Shown here: positions 1 through 7,398 of the stretch, piece after piece | Position numbering within the stretch: the stretch's first letter is position 1 | Layout: every line of letters starts with the position of its first letter | Source of the DNA: Melaminivora suipulveris | GTDB lineage: Bacteria > Pseudomonadota > Gammaproteobacteria > Burkholderiales > Burkholderiaceae_C | Assembly (NCBI RefSeq): GCF_003008575.1 | Contig: NZ_CP027667.1 | Span: 2,566,001-2,630,000, forward strand | Direction: 5' to 3' | DNA: 64,000 bases | The notes under the pieces: model-generated | Told to the model about the DNA's origin: nothing | Seen by the model: the letters and a program-made list of their open reading frames with translations, nothing else | Database searches by the model: none | Translations under genes and position numbers: made by a program

Positions 1-594
1 CGAGTTCCCCGCCGGTCCGCCCAGGGGCAGGAAGGCCAGGACGGAGCCGTCCGGCGCAAACCACTGCCGCGCCACCTGGCCGTGCGGCAGTTCGCATTCG
101 AGCCGCGTGGCGATCGCCGTCTGGCCGTAGGGCGTCACGTCGAACTCCACGCCCAGCAGCGCGCGTGTGCGGCTGGCGCGACCCTCGCAGACCACCGTCA
201 GCGGCGCCGCCACGGGCGCGTCGAGCACCTCGACCTGCGGCTGAAAGCGCACCGCGTCTATCAGCCGCGCCTCCAGCGCCGGCACGTCGACGATCCAGGC
301 CAGCGCGTCGGCGCCCTGGGTGAGCGCGTCGAACTGCACGGCGCCGTCCTGGTCGGCGGCCACCTCCATGCGCAGCACCGGCGTGGCGTGCCGGGCGTCC
401 GGCCAGGCGCGCAGCGAGTGCAGCAGGGCGTGCGAGGCGGCATTCAGCGCGTAGGCGCGCACGTCGGGCGCATCGGCGGGCGTCGGAGCGGGCGCCACCA
501 GCGCCACGCGCAGCCGCTCGCGCGCCAGAAGAAGGGCCAGCGTGCGGCCCACCACGCCCGCGCCGCGGATGCAGATGTCGAAGGTTTGCGCCAT
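1..594 (-). CDS. UbiH/VisC-family FAD-dependent monooxygenase, N-terminal part
   Basis: The minus-strand frame starts at an ATG at 594 and runs off the left edge, so only about 198 residues are visible. The N-terminus has a Rossmann FAD-binding fingerprint, DICIRGAGVVGRTLALLLAR, with GxGxxG at residues 10-15. Around residues 160-198, DVTPYGQTAIATRLE followed by PHGQVARQWF matches the conserved middle of UbiH/UbiF/VisC aromatic-ring hydroxylases, which use FAD and NAD(P)H and often act in ubiquinone biosynthesis. The substrate cannot be told from this fragment. The gene is divergent from ychF, with 92 bases between the two starts. Family assignment is fairly safe; the ubiquinone role is only an inference. 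Confidence 0.75.
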   Translation of the reverse strand, partial: MAQTFDICIRGAGVVGRTLALLLARERLRVALVAPAPTPADAPDVRAYALNAASHALLHSLRAWPDARHATPVLRMEVAADQDGAVQFDALTQGADALAWIVDVPALEARLIDAVRFQPQVEVLDAPVAAPLTVVCEGRASRTRALLGVEFDVTPYGQTAIATRLECELPHGQVARQWFAPDGSVLAFLPLGGPAGNS

Positions 595-686
595 GCGGGC
601 GATTGTAGGAGGCGGCCATGAGGGGCTTTGGAGGCGCCATCCTAGAATCGCGGGTTTCCCCAGACACCCAGAAAGCCTTAAGCGCC

Positions 687-1781
687 ATGAGCCTGAAATG
701 CGGCATCGTGGGCCTGCCCAACGTCGGCAAGTCCACCCTGTTCAACGCCCTGACCAAGGCCGGCATCGCCGCCGAGAACTACCCGTTTTGCACCATCGAG
801 CCCAACACCGGCGTGGTCGAGGTGCCCGACCCGCGCCTCGCCCAGCTGGCCGAGATCGTCAACCCTGAGCGCGTGGTGCCAGCCATCGTCGAGTTCGTCG
901 ACATCGCCGGCCTGGTGGCCGGCGCCAGCCAGGGCGAGGGCCTGGGCAACCAGTTCCTGGCGCACATCCGCGAGACCGACGCCATCGTCAACGTGGTGCG
1001 CTGTTTCGAGGACGACAACGTGATCCACGTGGCCAACCGGATCGACCCGATCGCCGACATCGAGGTCATCCTGACCGAGCTGTGCCTGGCGGATCTCGCC
1101 ACGGTCGAGAAGGCCCTGCAGCGCCATACCAAGGCGGCCAGGAGCGGCAACGACAAGGAAGCGGCCAAGCTGGTCGCGCTGCTCACGCCCATCCAGGCGG
1201 CGCTCAACGAAGGCCGGCCGGCGCGCACGGTGGAGGTCTCGAAGGAAGACGCGCCGCTGCTCAAGCAGTTTTGCCTGATCACCGCCAAGCCGGCGATGTT
1301 CGTGGGCAACGTGGCCGAGGACGGCTTCGAGGACAACCCGCTGCTGGACAAGCTCAAAGCCTACGCCGCCGCGCAAGGAGCGCCCGTGGTGGCCATCTGC
1401 GCCAAGATCGAGGCCGAGATGTCGGAGATGGAGGACGAGGACCGCGCCATGTTCCTGTCCGAGATGGGCCTTCAGGAACCCGGCCTGAACCGCCTGATCC
1501 GCGCCGGCTACAACCTGCTGGGCCTGCAGACCTACTTCACCGCCGGCGTCAAGGAAGTGCGCGCCTGGACCATCCACAAGGGCGACACCGCGCCGCAGGC
1601 CGCAGGCGTCATCCACGGCGACTTCGAGCGCGGGTTCATCCGCGCGCAGACCATCGCCTTTGACGACTTCCTGCAATACAAGGGAGAGCAGGGCGCCAAG
1701 GACGCCGGGAAGATGCGCGCCGAGGGTAAGGAATACGTGGTCAAGGATGGGGACGTGATGAACTTTTTGTTCAACGTCTGA
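687..1781 (+). CDS. ychF: Redox-regulated ATPase/GTPase YchF (Obg family)
   Basis: This 364-residue protein is full length for YchF (about 363 aa). The start at 687 gives the family N-terminus [20 protein letters not shown], with the G1 loop GLPNVGKST; a longer in-frame start at 618 adds 23 residues that do not look like the family. The C-terminal TGS domain ends in [10 protein letters not shown] as in other YchF proteins. YchF is a universally conserved ATP-preferring P-loop protein that binds ribosomes and affects oxidative stress responses. Its last codons lie inside the attachment repeat of the integrative element downstream. The present TGA stop is therefore supplied by the element; the parallel sequence at the far end reads TTC AAC GTC TAA. 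Confidence 0.96.
   Translation: MSLKCGIVGLPNVGKSTLFNALTKAGIAAENYPFCTIEPNTGVVEVPDPRLAQLAEIVNPERVVPAIVEFVDIAGLVAGASQGEGLGNQFLAHIRETDAIVNVVRCFEDDNVIHVANRIDPIADIEVILTELCLADLATVEKALQRHTKAARSGNDKEAAKLVALLTPIQAALNEGRPARTVEVSKEDAPLLKQFCLITAKPAMFVGNVAEDGFEDNPLLDKLKAYAAAQGAPVVAICAKIEAEMSEMEDEDRAMFLSEMGLQEPGLNRLIRAGYNLLGLQTYFTAGVKEVRAWTIHKGDTAPQAAGVIHGDFERGFIRAQTIAFDDFLQYKGEQGAKDAGKMRAEGKEYVVKDGDVMNFLFNV
1769..1779 (+). repeat. attL: left 11-bp attachment repeat in ychF
   Basis: The sequence GTTCAACGTCT overlaps the ychF codons for F-N-V and the first base of the stop. The same 11 bases recur at 35380-35390. It is the only candidate duplication that joins the end of a conserved gene to the integrase-proximal end of the island. 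Confidence 0.8.
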
Positions 1782-1840
1782 TGAGCAGACCATCTTTCCT
1801 GAAACACCAGGAAAGACTCTGAGATCAGAAAAACATCAAT

Positions 1841-1864
1841 AAAGCCGCGTACTTACGCGGCTTT
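1841..1864 (+). terminator. Hairpin terminator after ychF (inside the element's left end)
   Basis: The arms AAAGCCGCGT and ACGCGGCTTT form a perfect 10-bp stem around a 4-base ACTT loop. The stem ends in TTT followed by gtcgttt, a modest U-tract. It lies 60 bases after the ychF stop and before the integrase promoter, so it probably insulates the two. It is also symmetrical, so it could act in both directions. Confidence 0.65.
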
Positions 1865-1912
1865 GTCGTTTCTGGACGTTGCCAGAAATTGCGCGAGCAG
1901 CCACTCTCAAGT

Positions 1913-1972
1913 TGAGTACAAAGGTGAGTACGCGTCTTTACGTGGCGCGCGAAAAGTGAGTACAGTGAGTGC
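1913..1972 (+). promoter_or_regulatory. Left-end TGAGTAC boxes: probable integrase arm-type binding sites
   Basis: TGAGTAC occurs at 1913-1919, 1925-1931 and 1957-1963, with a one-mismatch copy (TGAGTGC) at 1966-1972, all in the same orientation. They lie between attL and the integrase start at 1996. The same heptamer recurs in both orientations at the right end of the element (35229-35320). Paired clusters near both att sites are what arm-type sites of a tyrosine integrase look like. Overlap with the integrase promoter region suggests autoregulation as well. This is inferred from position and repetition. Confidence 0.6.
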
Positions 1973-1995
1973 ATCGTCTTCATCGAGCACCCGCC

Positions 1996-3180
1996 ATGCT
2001 GACCGACACCCACTGTCGCAATGCCAAACCTAAGCCCAAGCTCTACCGGCTCACCGACCACCGCGGCCTGTGCCTGGAGGTCAAGCCCAGCGGCGTGAAG
2101 GCTTGGCGCTACCGGTTCACGTTGGAGGGCAAGGCCAGCATGTTCGCCCTGGGCGAGTACCCCGCCGTCAGCCTGGCCGAGGCACGAGACCGGTGCGAGG
2201 CCGCACGACAACTCGTCAAGCAAGGCATCAACCCCGCCCAGCAGCGGCAGATCGACCGCATCAAGCAAGCCAGCGACGCCGAGATCACCTTCGAGAAGGT
2301 GGCTCGCGAATGGCTGCAAACCAAAGACTGGGAAGACGTCACCAAGAACCGGCGCCTGGACATGCTGGAACGCGTGGTGTTTGGCGAGATCGGCCAGATG
2401 CCTATCCGCGCCATCACACCCGTCCACGTGCTGGGCATCCTGCAGCACACAGTCAAGCGTGGCGCCCCTACCGTGGCCGCCGAAGCCCGCCGCACCATGT
2501 CAGCCGTGTTCGAGTACGCCGTGGCCACGCTGCGTGCCGACAGCGACCCCGTCTGGCCCGTTCGCAAGGCCTTGCCCGCCAACAAGACGCAGCACAAGAC
2601 CGCGCTCACCACCGAGCAGATCGGCAAGCTGCTCAACGACTTCGACAACCACCGCTGCACCTTCCAGATCAACTACTGCATGCAGCTGATGTGGTGGACC
2701 TTGGCGCGACCCAGCGAAGTGTCCGAAGCCGAATGGACCGAGATCGACTTGGACCGCGCCCAATGGCGCATTCCCGCAGAGCGCATGAAGGCCCGCAAAG
2801 AGCACGTGGTGCCGCTGCCGACGCAGGCCGTGAAGATGCTCAGAGGGCTCCAAGCCATCACCGGACAGCGCAAGCACGTCTTCCCAGGCCGAGACAACCG
2901 AAACACCCCGATGTCCGTTGCATCACTGCGGCAGGCCTTGAAAGTGCTGGGTTGGGCGGGCACCTACAGCCCTCACGCTACCCGCACCACGGGAAGCACC
3001 CGGCTCAACGAGATGGGCTACCGGCCCGATGCCATCGAAGCCCAGCTCGCGCACTCCGACCAGAACAACGTGCGCCGCGCCTACAACCACGCCACCTACT
3101 TCGAGGAGCGCCAAGTGATGATGCAGGACTGGGCCGACCACCTCGTGCAATGGAGAGCTGCCGCTCATGAGCGATCTTAG
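1996..3180 (+). CDS. int: P4-type tyrosine recombinase / site-specific integrase
   Basis: This 394-residue protein begins MLTDTHCRNAKPKPKLYRLT at the ATG at 1996. That start matches the N-terminal domain (DUF4102) of P4-like integrases better than the in-frame ATG at 1969. The catalytic residues are all visible: Arg238 (LARPSEV), His327-x-x-Arg330 (PHATRTT), His353 (LAHSDQ) and the nucleophile Tyr363 (RRAYNHA). Such enzymes insert and excise genomic islands at short sequences near gene 3' ends. The gene sits about 217 bases from attL and points into the island. Its stop overlaps the next gene by 14 bases. All hallmarks of an active enzyme are present. Confidence 0.95.
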   Translation: MLTDTHCRNAKPKPKLYRLTDHRGLCLEVKPSGVKAWRYRFTLEGKASMFALGEYPAVSLAEARDRCEAARQLVKQGINPAQQRQIDRIKQASDAEITFEKVAREWLQTKDWEDVTKNRRLDMLERVVFGEIGQMPIRAITPVHVLGILQHTVKRGAPTVAAEARRTMSAVFEYAVATLRADSDPVWPVRKALPANKTQHKTALTTEQIGKLLNDFDNHRCTFQINYCMQLMWWTLARPSEVSEAEWTEIDLDRAQWRIPAERMKARKEHVVPLPTQAVKMLRGLQAITGQRKHVFPGRDNRNTPMSVASLRQALKVLGWAGTYSPHATRTTGSTRLNEMGYRPDAIEAQLAHSDQNNVRRAYNHATYFEERQVMMQDWADHLVQWRAAAHERS

Positions 3181-4036
3181 TTCTGCTACCTTGGCATGCG
3201 ACACAGCTGCGCTTGGGCACTTGGCTAGGGTGATCGAAGCGCATTTGCCAAGGCAGAGTCAACACGACGGTGACGCAGACTCCTCACGGCGCCAAGCCTT
3301 CACAGCGGCGGCATCGGACCTGGCACAGCGCTACATGCGACTGAGGCTTCAGGCCCAAGACGCCGAGAACAGGCGCAAGCGCTTTGAAGCGATTGCCCAA
3401 GCCGCGCAGCAACTTCGCTTTGCGATGGGAGGCCTCAGCCTGAGCGAATTGCACGTTCTAGAGAGCGCGCAACGGGCCACACACCAAGCTTACGTTGACG
3501 ACCTGGGCGATCCCCAGGGCTACAACCTCGACAAGCAGCACGAGCTCTTCGACGAGCCCTGGGGGCCACGGCTCGCCAGCCGCATGCTGCAGTGGCAAGA
3601 CCTGCGATGGCTGGAGCAAGCCACCAAGTCACTGGGTGCGCCTCGAAGGCGAGGACGACCGGAGAACACGGCTGAGCGCTGGGCCGCTCGACAGTTCGTC
3701 GTGCTCTGTCATCAGCACGGCTGGACGCCGGTGCGAGTAGCTCACAGTGGGTCAGAGAAGCTGCAAGCTGACCCACAACCCTCCGGCGCGGTAATGTGCC
3801 TGGCGGCCATCTTGGTCGCTGGTGGCGAAAACGAAGTGCGTGCCAAGAGCACCGCCATGTCTGCCCTGAAGCTGCTGCGGGACAAGTTCACTCTTCTCGA
3901 ATGGCCTGAGGAATCGTTCGACTATCCGTACCTGGATCCGGAGCCGAACGAGTACACGGTCAGCCTTAAAGAGCTGATCACAGATCGGCGTCATGGCGTC
4001 GGAAGCCTTCCAGACTTCACACCGAAGGGCGATTAA
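3167..4036 (+). CDS. Hypothetical island protein downstream of integrase
   Basis: I do not recognise this 289-residue protein. It starts inside the last 14 bases of the integrase gene, which suggests translational coupling. It is largely helical and charged, with many Arg, Gln and Ala residues (for example QRYMRLRLQAQDAENRRKRF). It has no signal peptide, membrane span or obvious catalytic motif. A basic stretch, LGAPRRRGRPENTAERWAAR near residues 158-177, resembles an AT-hook-like or DNA-contacting loop but is not diagnostic. Its position next to int suggests a role in element maintenance or recombination. That is context only. Confidence 0.7.
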   Translation: MSDLSSATLACDTAALGHLARVIEAHLPRQSQHDGDADSSRRQAFTAAASDLAQRYMRLRLQAQDAENRRKRFEAIAQAAQQLRFAMGGLSLSELHVLESAQRATHQAYVDDLGDPQGYNLDKQHELFDEPWGPRLASRMLQWQDLRWLEQATKSLGAPRRRGRPENTAERWAARQFVVLCHQHGWTPVRVAHSGSEKLQADPQPSGAVMCLAAILVAGGENEVRAKSTAMSALKLLRDKFTLLEWPEESFDYPYLDPEPNEYTVSLKELITDRRHGVGSLPDFTPKGD

Positions 4037-4144
4037 CCTCTTTGCCAGAAAATCCGTCGAAATCGCGGCATTTGTTGTCCGTGCATCGCGCCGCACGGCC
4101 ACGCAGCATCACTGGTGTTTTCACGATGTTTCGAGGATCACCAC

Positions 4145-4351
4145 ATGCTGCGCGTTATCCGAATTCAAGACGTCTGCGACAAGATCGCCCTGAGCCGAAC
4201 CTCTTTGTGGCGGCTGTGCAAGACCACTGACTTCCCCCGTCCCATCCAGTTAGGCGGCCGCGTGGCCGGCTTTCTGGAGCACGAAATTGACGCCTGGCTA
4301 GAGCAGCAAGCGGCCCAGCGCCACAAGGCGCAGGGGGTTAAGAGCGGCTAA
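4145..4351 (+). CDS. alpA: AlpA-like excisionase/regulator, 3' end altered by an IS
   Basis: The product has about 68 residues and begins MLRVIRIQDVCDKIALSRTS at the ATG at 4145, 8 bases after a GAGGA ribosome site. Helix-turn-helix residues IQDVCDKIALSRTSLWRLCK followed by FPRPIQLGGRVAGF and IDAWL match the AlpA/MerR-like DNA-binding fold. AlpA proteins act as transcriptional activators or recombination directionality factors for P4-type integrases, so this is the natural excisionase candidate here. The IS at 4342 lies in its last codons. It now ends VKSG-stop; without the IS and one TAA duplicate the codons read GTT AAG TGA, ending VK. The DNA-binding part is intact. Confidence 0.85.
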   Translation: MLRVIRIQDVCDKIALSRTSLWRLCKTTDFPRPIQLGGRVAGFLEHEIDAWLEQQAAQRHKAQGVKSG

Positions 4352-5201
4352 CAATACCGGAACTTGTGCGCGGGATCGAAGTCCCTATCCTGATGAAACG
4401 CGCCTTGATCAGTCAAAAGCTCTGGGAAGAACTTGAGCTGCTGGTGCCTGCTGCCCAGCCCTCGCCCAAGGGAGGGCGCCCTCGGCTGGATGACCGCGCC
4501 GCCTTCAACGGCATCTTGTTCGTCCTGATGACCGGCATCCCGTGGGAGGAGCTGCCCCAGGAGCTGGGCTTTGGCAGCGGCATGACGTGCTGGCGGCGCC
4601 TGAGGCAATGGCAGCGCGAGGGAGTTTGGGACCGGCTGCACCAGGCACTGCTTTGCCGGCTGCGCCAGTATGACCAGATCGACTGGAGCCGAGCAAGTGT
4701 CGATGGCGCCAGCGTTGCCAGCCCCCGGGGGGTCAGGAGACAGGGCCCAACCCCACGGATCGGGGCAAGCTTGGCAGCAAGCGCCACATCCTGACCGATG
4801 CGCGGGGCGTACCGCTGGCGATCTTGGTCAGCGGTGCCAACCGGCACGACTCGATGCTCTTTGAACAGCTGCTGGACGCTGTGCCAGCGGTGCCTGGCCT
4901 GCAAGGCAGGCCGAGAAAGCGCCCGGACAAGCTCCATGCGGACAAGGGCTACGACTATGCCAAGTGCCGCGCAGCACTGCGCCAGCGCGGCATCCAGGCG
5001 CGCATCGCGCGGCGCGGCATGCACAGCAGCCAGCGGCTAGGGCGCCACCGCTGGGTGGTGGAGCGCACGCACGCCTGGCTGGCCGGCTTTGGCAAGCTGC
5101 GCATTCGCTTTGAGCGGCAACTGGGCACCCATCTGGCCTTGCTCAAGCTCGCCTGCGCTGTCATCTGTCTGCGGTGCATGGAACGGTTTTGTTAGCCGCT
5201 C
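4342..5201 (+). mobile_element. IS5-family (IS427-like) insertion sequence, copy 1
   Basis: This 860-bp element has terminal inverted repeats GAGCGGCTAACAA(T/A)ACCG (17 of 18 match). It is flanked by a TAA duplication at 4339-4341 and 5202-5204. It carries one transposase in two overlapping frames. A second copy that appears identical lies at 31974-32833 in the same orientation. It sits between the AlpA-like gene and the replication-like gene. Before insertion the AlpA stop TGA and the next ATG (now 5210) would have been separated by only one base, so the IS has broken a translationally coupled pair. Confidence 0.93.
4393..5195 (+). CDS. IS5-family transposase, orfAB by programmed -1 frameshift (copy 1)
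   Basis: OrfA starts at the ATG at 4393 (MKRALISQKLWEELELLVPA) and ends at 4794. OrfB continues in the -1 frame with TGPNPTDRGKLGSKRHILTD and ends at 5195. The switch point is the run CCCCCGGGGGG at about 4722-4732, where CGG GGG G allows slippage. The fused product has the DDE fold of the family: Asp in SVDGASV, Asp in LHADKGYDY, and Glu in RWVVERTHAWL. Frameshifting is normal in the IS427 group, so this is not decay. The product catalyses cut-and-paste movement of the IS. Confidence 0.88.
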
Positions 5202-5209
5202 TAAGTGAG

Positions 5210-6250
5210 ATGGGCCGGCAAAGAACCATTAACGACCACGGCTTCTGGCACAGCCCGCTGTTGCAGCAGTGCACGACCGAAGACAAAACCGCACTACTGC
5301 ATTTATTGACCAGCCCGGTCTCCAACATCATCGGCGCCTACGCACTCGTGCCTCGCATTGCAGCTGCGGAGATCGGCTGGTCGCAGGACCAGTGGCTGCA
5401 GGTTGTCGAGCGCCTGCGCGCGGAAGACCTTGTGTGGTTCGAGCCTGCGCGCATGTTCGTCTGGGTTCGCATCTGGTGGTTTCATAACCTGGCCAGCCAG
5501 ACCATGGGCCCCAAGCTTCGCGCCCGAACCATTGAGAACATCCGGCAGCTGCCCGGACCCTGGTTGGCCCCATTCCTGGCCGACTACAAGGCCCGGCTCA
5601 CCGAAGCACTTCGGCAGCTCCTGGACAACCTGCTGGAAGGCGATGTACAGGCAGAACCGTTACCCGTACCGCATGGATACGGTATCGATGACCCATCCAA
5701 CCTTTCCCGACATAACACTAACGCCAACGATAAAACCAACTCTAAGCTAACGCCAACTCTAGATGCACCGGCTGAGGAGCCTGTGGATAAGTCGGGCATC
5801 CCGGCTAGCAGTTTGGGTCAGGTCGAGGCTGCCATTGCGAAGGCCCAGCGCAAAGGCGTGAGCAAGGCAGGCACGCAAGCGATTCTCTCGGCCGTGGCGA
5901 AGCAATATCAGTCGAACCGGCCGCCAAGAGATGCAGGAGCCTATGCCTATGCCGTTGCCCAGAGTTTGGTGACTCCGCCCCAACAGTCTGCTCTACCACC
6001 TCCGCCGTCCAGATCAGAGCTGAAAGCCTGGGCAGGCCGTTGCTTCTGCTGGCCAGTCGAGAACCCAAGCAGCTTCATGCGCGTCGAAGAAACCGGGTTC
6101 TGCGAGCAAGTCACCTTGAAAGATGGCGAACCCAGGCATGGGTATGCAGCACTAGGGAGAGGCCATCTGCTCAGTGCACTCCGGGAGGGAAGACTACGGG
6201 AAGTCTCCGCCGTCATCTTCGAAGATCTCGCCAAAGGCGTTCGACCATGA
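5210..6250 (+). CDS. Phage-type replication-initiator-like protein
   Basis: This 346-residue protein begins at the ATG at 5210 (MGRQRTINDHGFWHSPLLQQ). The N-terminal 110 residues follow a pattern I know from phage replisome-organiser proteins: a short 'fixed position' strand, then LLHLLTSPVSNIIGAYALV, a winged-helix segment (AEIGWSQDQWLQVVERL), and WVRIWWFHN. A disordered Asn/Pro-rich linker (about residues 160-195) follows, then a C-terminal domain. It likely helps load replication proteins or regulate copy number of the excised island. The function is inferred by resemblance. It overlaps the next gene by ATGA. The IS upstream has removed its original coupling to the AlpA-like gene, so its expression may now depend on IS read-through. 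Confidence 0.6.
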   Translation: MGRQRTINDHGFWHSPLLQQCTTEDKTALLHLLTSPVSNIIGAYALVPRIAAAEIGWSQDQWLQVVERLRAEDLVWFEPARMFVWVRIWWFHNLASQTMGPKLRARTIENIRQLPGPWLAPFLADYKARLTEALRQLLDNLLEGDVQAEPLPVPHGYGIDDPSNLSRHNTNANDKTNSKLTPTLDAPAEEPVDKSGIPASSLGQVEAAIAKAQRKGVSKAGTQAILSAVAKQYQSNRPPRDAGAYAYAVAQSLVTPPQQSALPPPPSRSELKAWAGRCFCWPVENPSSFMRVEETGFCEQVTLKDGEPRHGYAALGRGHLLSALREGRLREVSAVIFEDLAKGVRP

Positions 6251-7311
6251 ACGTCGATGCCGACCGCTTGAACATCATCGCCCGCCAGTGCTTGGGCATG
6301 CTGCCTAAGGCATTGCCCCAGGCACCCTCAACTGGCCGATCCAGCCGCACAGAGGCCGAGTACCTGCGCATGGCCCATGTACTCCTGGATCGTGCACTCT
6401 TCACCCCAGGCAGCTTGGCAGGCGCTGTGCAAGCCACTCATAGCCCCAGAACCTTCCACAAGCGCCTTGCCGCACTGCGGTTCTCCTGTCGACGGCTGGT
6501 GAGCGAGCACCTGGATGTGCGCTCGGTCTCGCAGGGTTTGGACTGGCATCGCTTGGCTGATGTGCTGCCTCGCCTACACGAGCAACTGTGTGCCTTGGTT
6601 ACCCTGAACGAGCAGGGGATGACCCAACCGCGCCGCAAGCGCCGGAGCAAACGGCAGGCGTTGAAAGGGCTGCCGCCGACCTGGCGAGAAGACTTGTTTG
6701 AGCGTGGTGCCACCGGCAAATATGCAGACGCACTGCTGGCGTCAGCGTTGACCGGAGCAAGGCCCGGTGAGGCTGTCAAAGGCATCACTGCTTGGCTGCA
6801 GCACGACGAAGCGCTCGGCATCGAAACCCTCTGTCTCTACGTGCACGGCCTCAAGGTCAAGGCCCAACAGGGGCAACGCTACCGGTTTATGGCTTACGCT
6901 GCTGAAGACACGCATCCGCTGGTGACAGCGCTGGTGAAGCGGCTCAGCGCACTGCCCGACAGAAAGCTGGACATCCATGTCGCCAAGGCGGGCAACTTCA
7001 CAGCGGAGGTTCAGCGCCTTGCACGCGCGCTTTGGCCTAAACATGGCCACGCCATCACCGCCACCTGCTTCCGCCACCAATGGAGCGCAGATGTGAAGTC
7101 CACTGGCGATGCCGATGCGGCCAGTCGAGGCCTTGGGCACCGAAGCGTCAAAACTCGGAAGTACTACGGCACAGCGCATCAGGCTCGGGATAGGCATGCC
7201 GTGCGCCCCGTGCGAATTGAGGCTGACTTGCCCCTGAGGGCATTGCCCGCACGAGCGCGGCCAATCGCACCGACTCACATCAACTCAAAGCATGTAGCGG
7301 AAATGGGGTAA
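6247..7311 (+). CDS. Second tyrosine-recombinase-like protein
   Basis: This 354-residue protein overlaps the preceding stop by ATGA. The C-terminal half has the tyrosine recombinase pattern: Arg172 (TGARPGE), Arg276-His277 (CFRHQW), His298 (LGHRSVK) and Tyr306/Tyr307 (KYYG). The first histidine of the usual H-x-x-R box is Thr273, so the active site is slightly non-canonical. The N-terminal half is helical and basic and is not recognisable as P4 type. Proteins of this kind are common in islands beside replication-like genes, where their target is usually unknown. It could resolve dimers or act at a different site from the main integrase. Confidence 0.7.
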   Translation: MNVDADRLNIIARQCLGMLPKALPQAPSTGRSSRTEAEYLRMAHVLLDRALFTPGSLAGAVQATHSPRTFHKRLAALRFSCRRLVSEHLDVRSVSQGLDWHRLADVLPRLHEQLCALVTLNEQGMTQPRRKRRSKRQALKGLPPTWREDLFERGATGKYADALLASALTGARPGEAVKGITAWLQHDEALGIETLCLYVHGLKVKAQQGQRYRFMAYAAEDTHPLVTALVKRLSALPDRKLDIHVAKAGNFTAEVQRLARALWPKHGHAITATCFRHQWSADVKSTGDADAASRGLGHRSVKTRKYYGTAHQARDRHAVRPVRIEADLPLRALPARARPIAPTHINSKHVAEMG

Positions 7312-7372
7312 TTGCAGTTTTATTGGGGTAATGACTATCGAAAATGCCCTCATATACTGTAGCATTACCCCA
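7304..7372. promoter_or_regulatory. Three TGGGGTAAT boxes upstream of the Fic gene
   Basis: TGGGGTAAT occurs at 7304-7312 and 7324-7332, and its exact complement ATTACCCCA at 7364-7372. They form one direct and one inverted pair in an AT-rich 87-base gap before the Fic start at 7399. The first box overlaps the stop region of the recombinase gene. The arrangement suggests an operator for a dimeric regulator, possibly the winged-helix tail of the Fic protein itself. The span between boxes contains TATACT (about 7353-7358), which could be a -10 element. Confidence 0.6.
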
Positions 7373-7398
7373 TTCTTTCGTACCCGGATGTATGCTGC

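Noticed and set aside
1782..1870. A tRNA gene as the integration target
   Set aside because: The 10-bp stem at 1841-1864 is a single hairpin; no cloverleaf or TTCRA loop is present. The duplicated sequence is the ychF 3' end.
4366..5195. Transposase copies as frameshifted pseudogenes
   Set aside because: The two frames meet at a C/G slippery run, the catalytic residues are all present, and both copies are identical; this is the normal programmed frameshift of the IS427 group.
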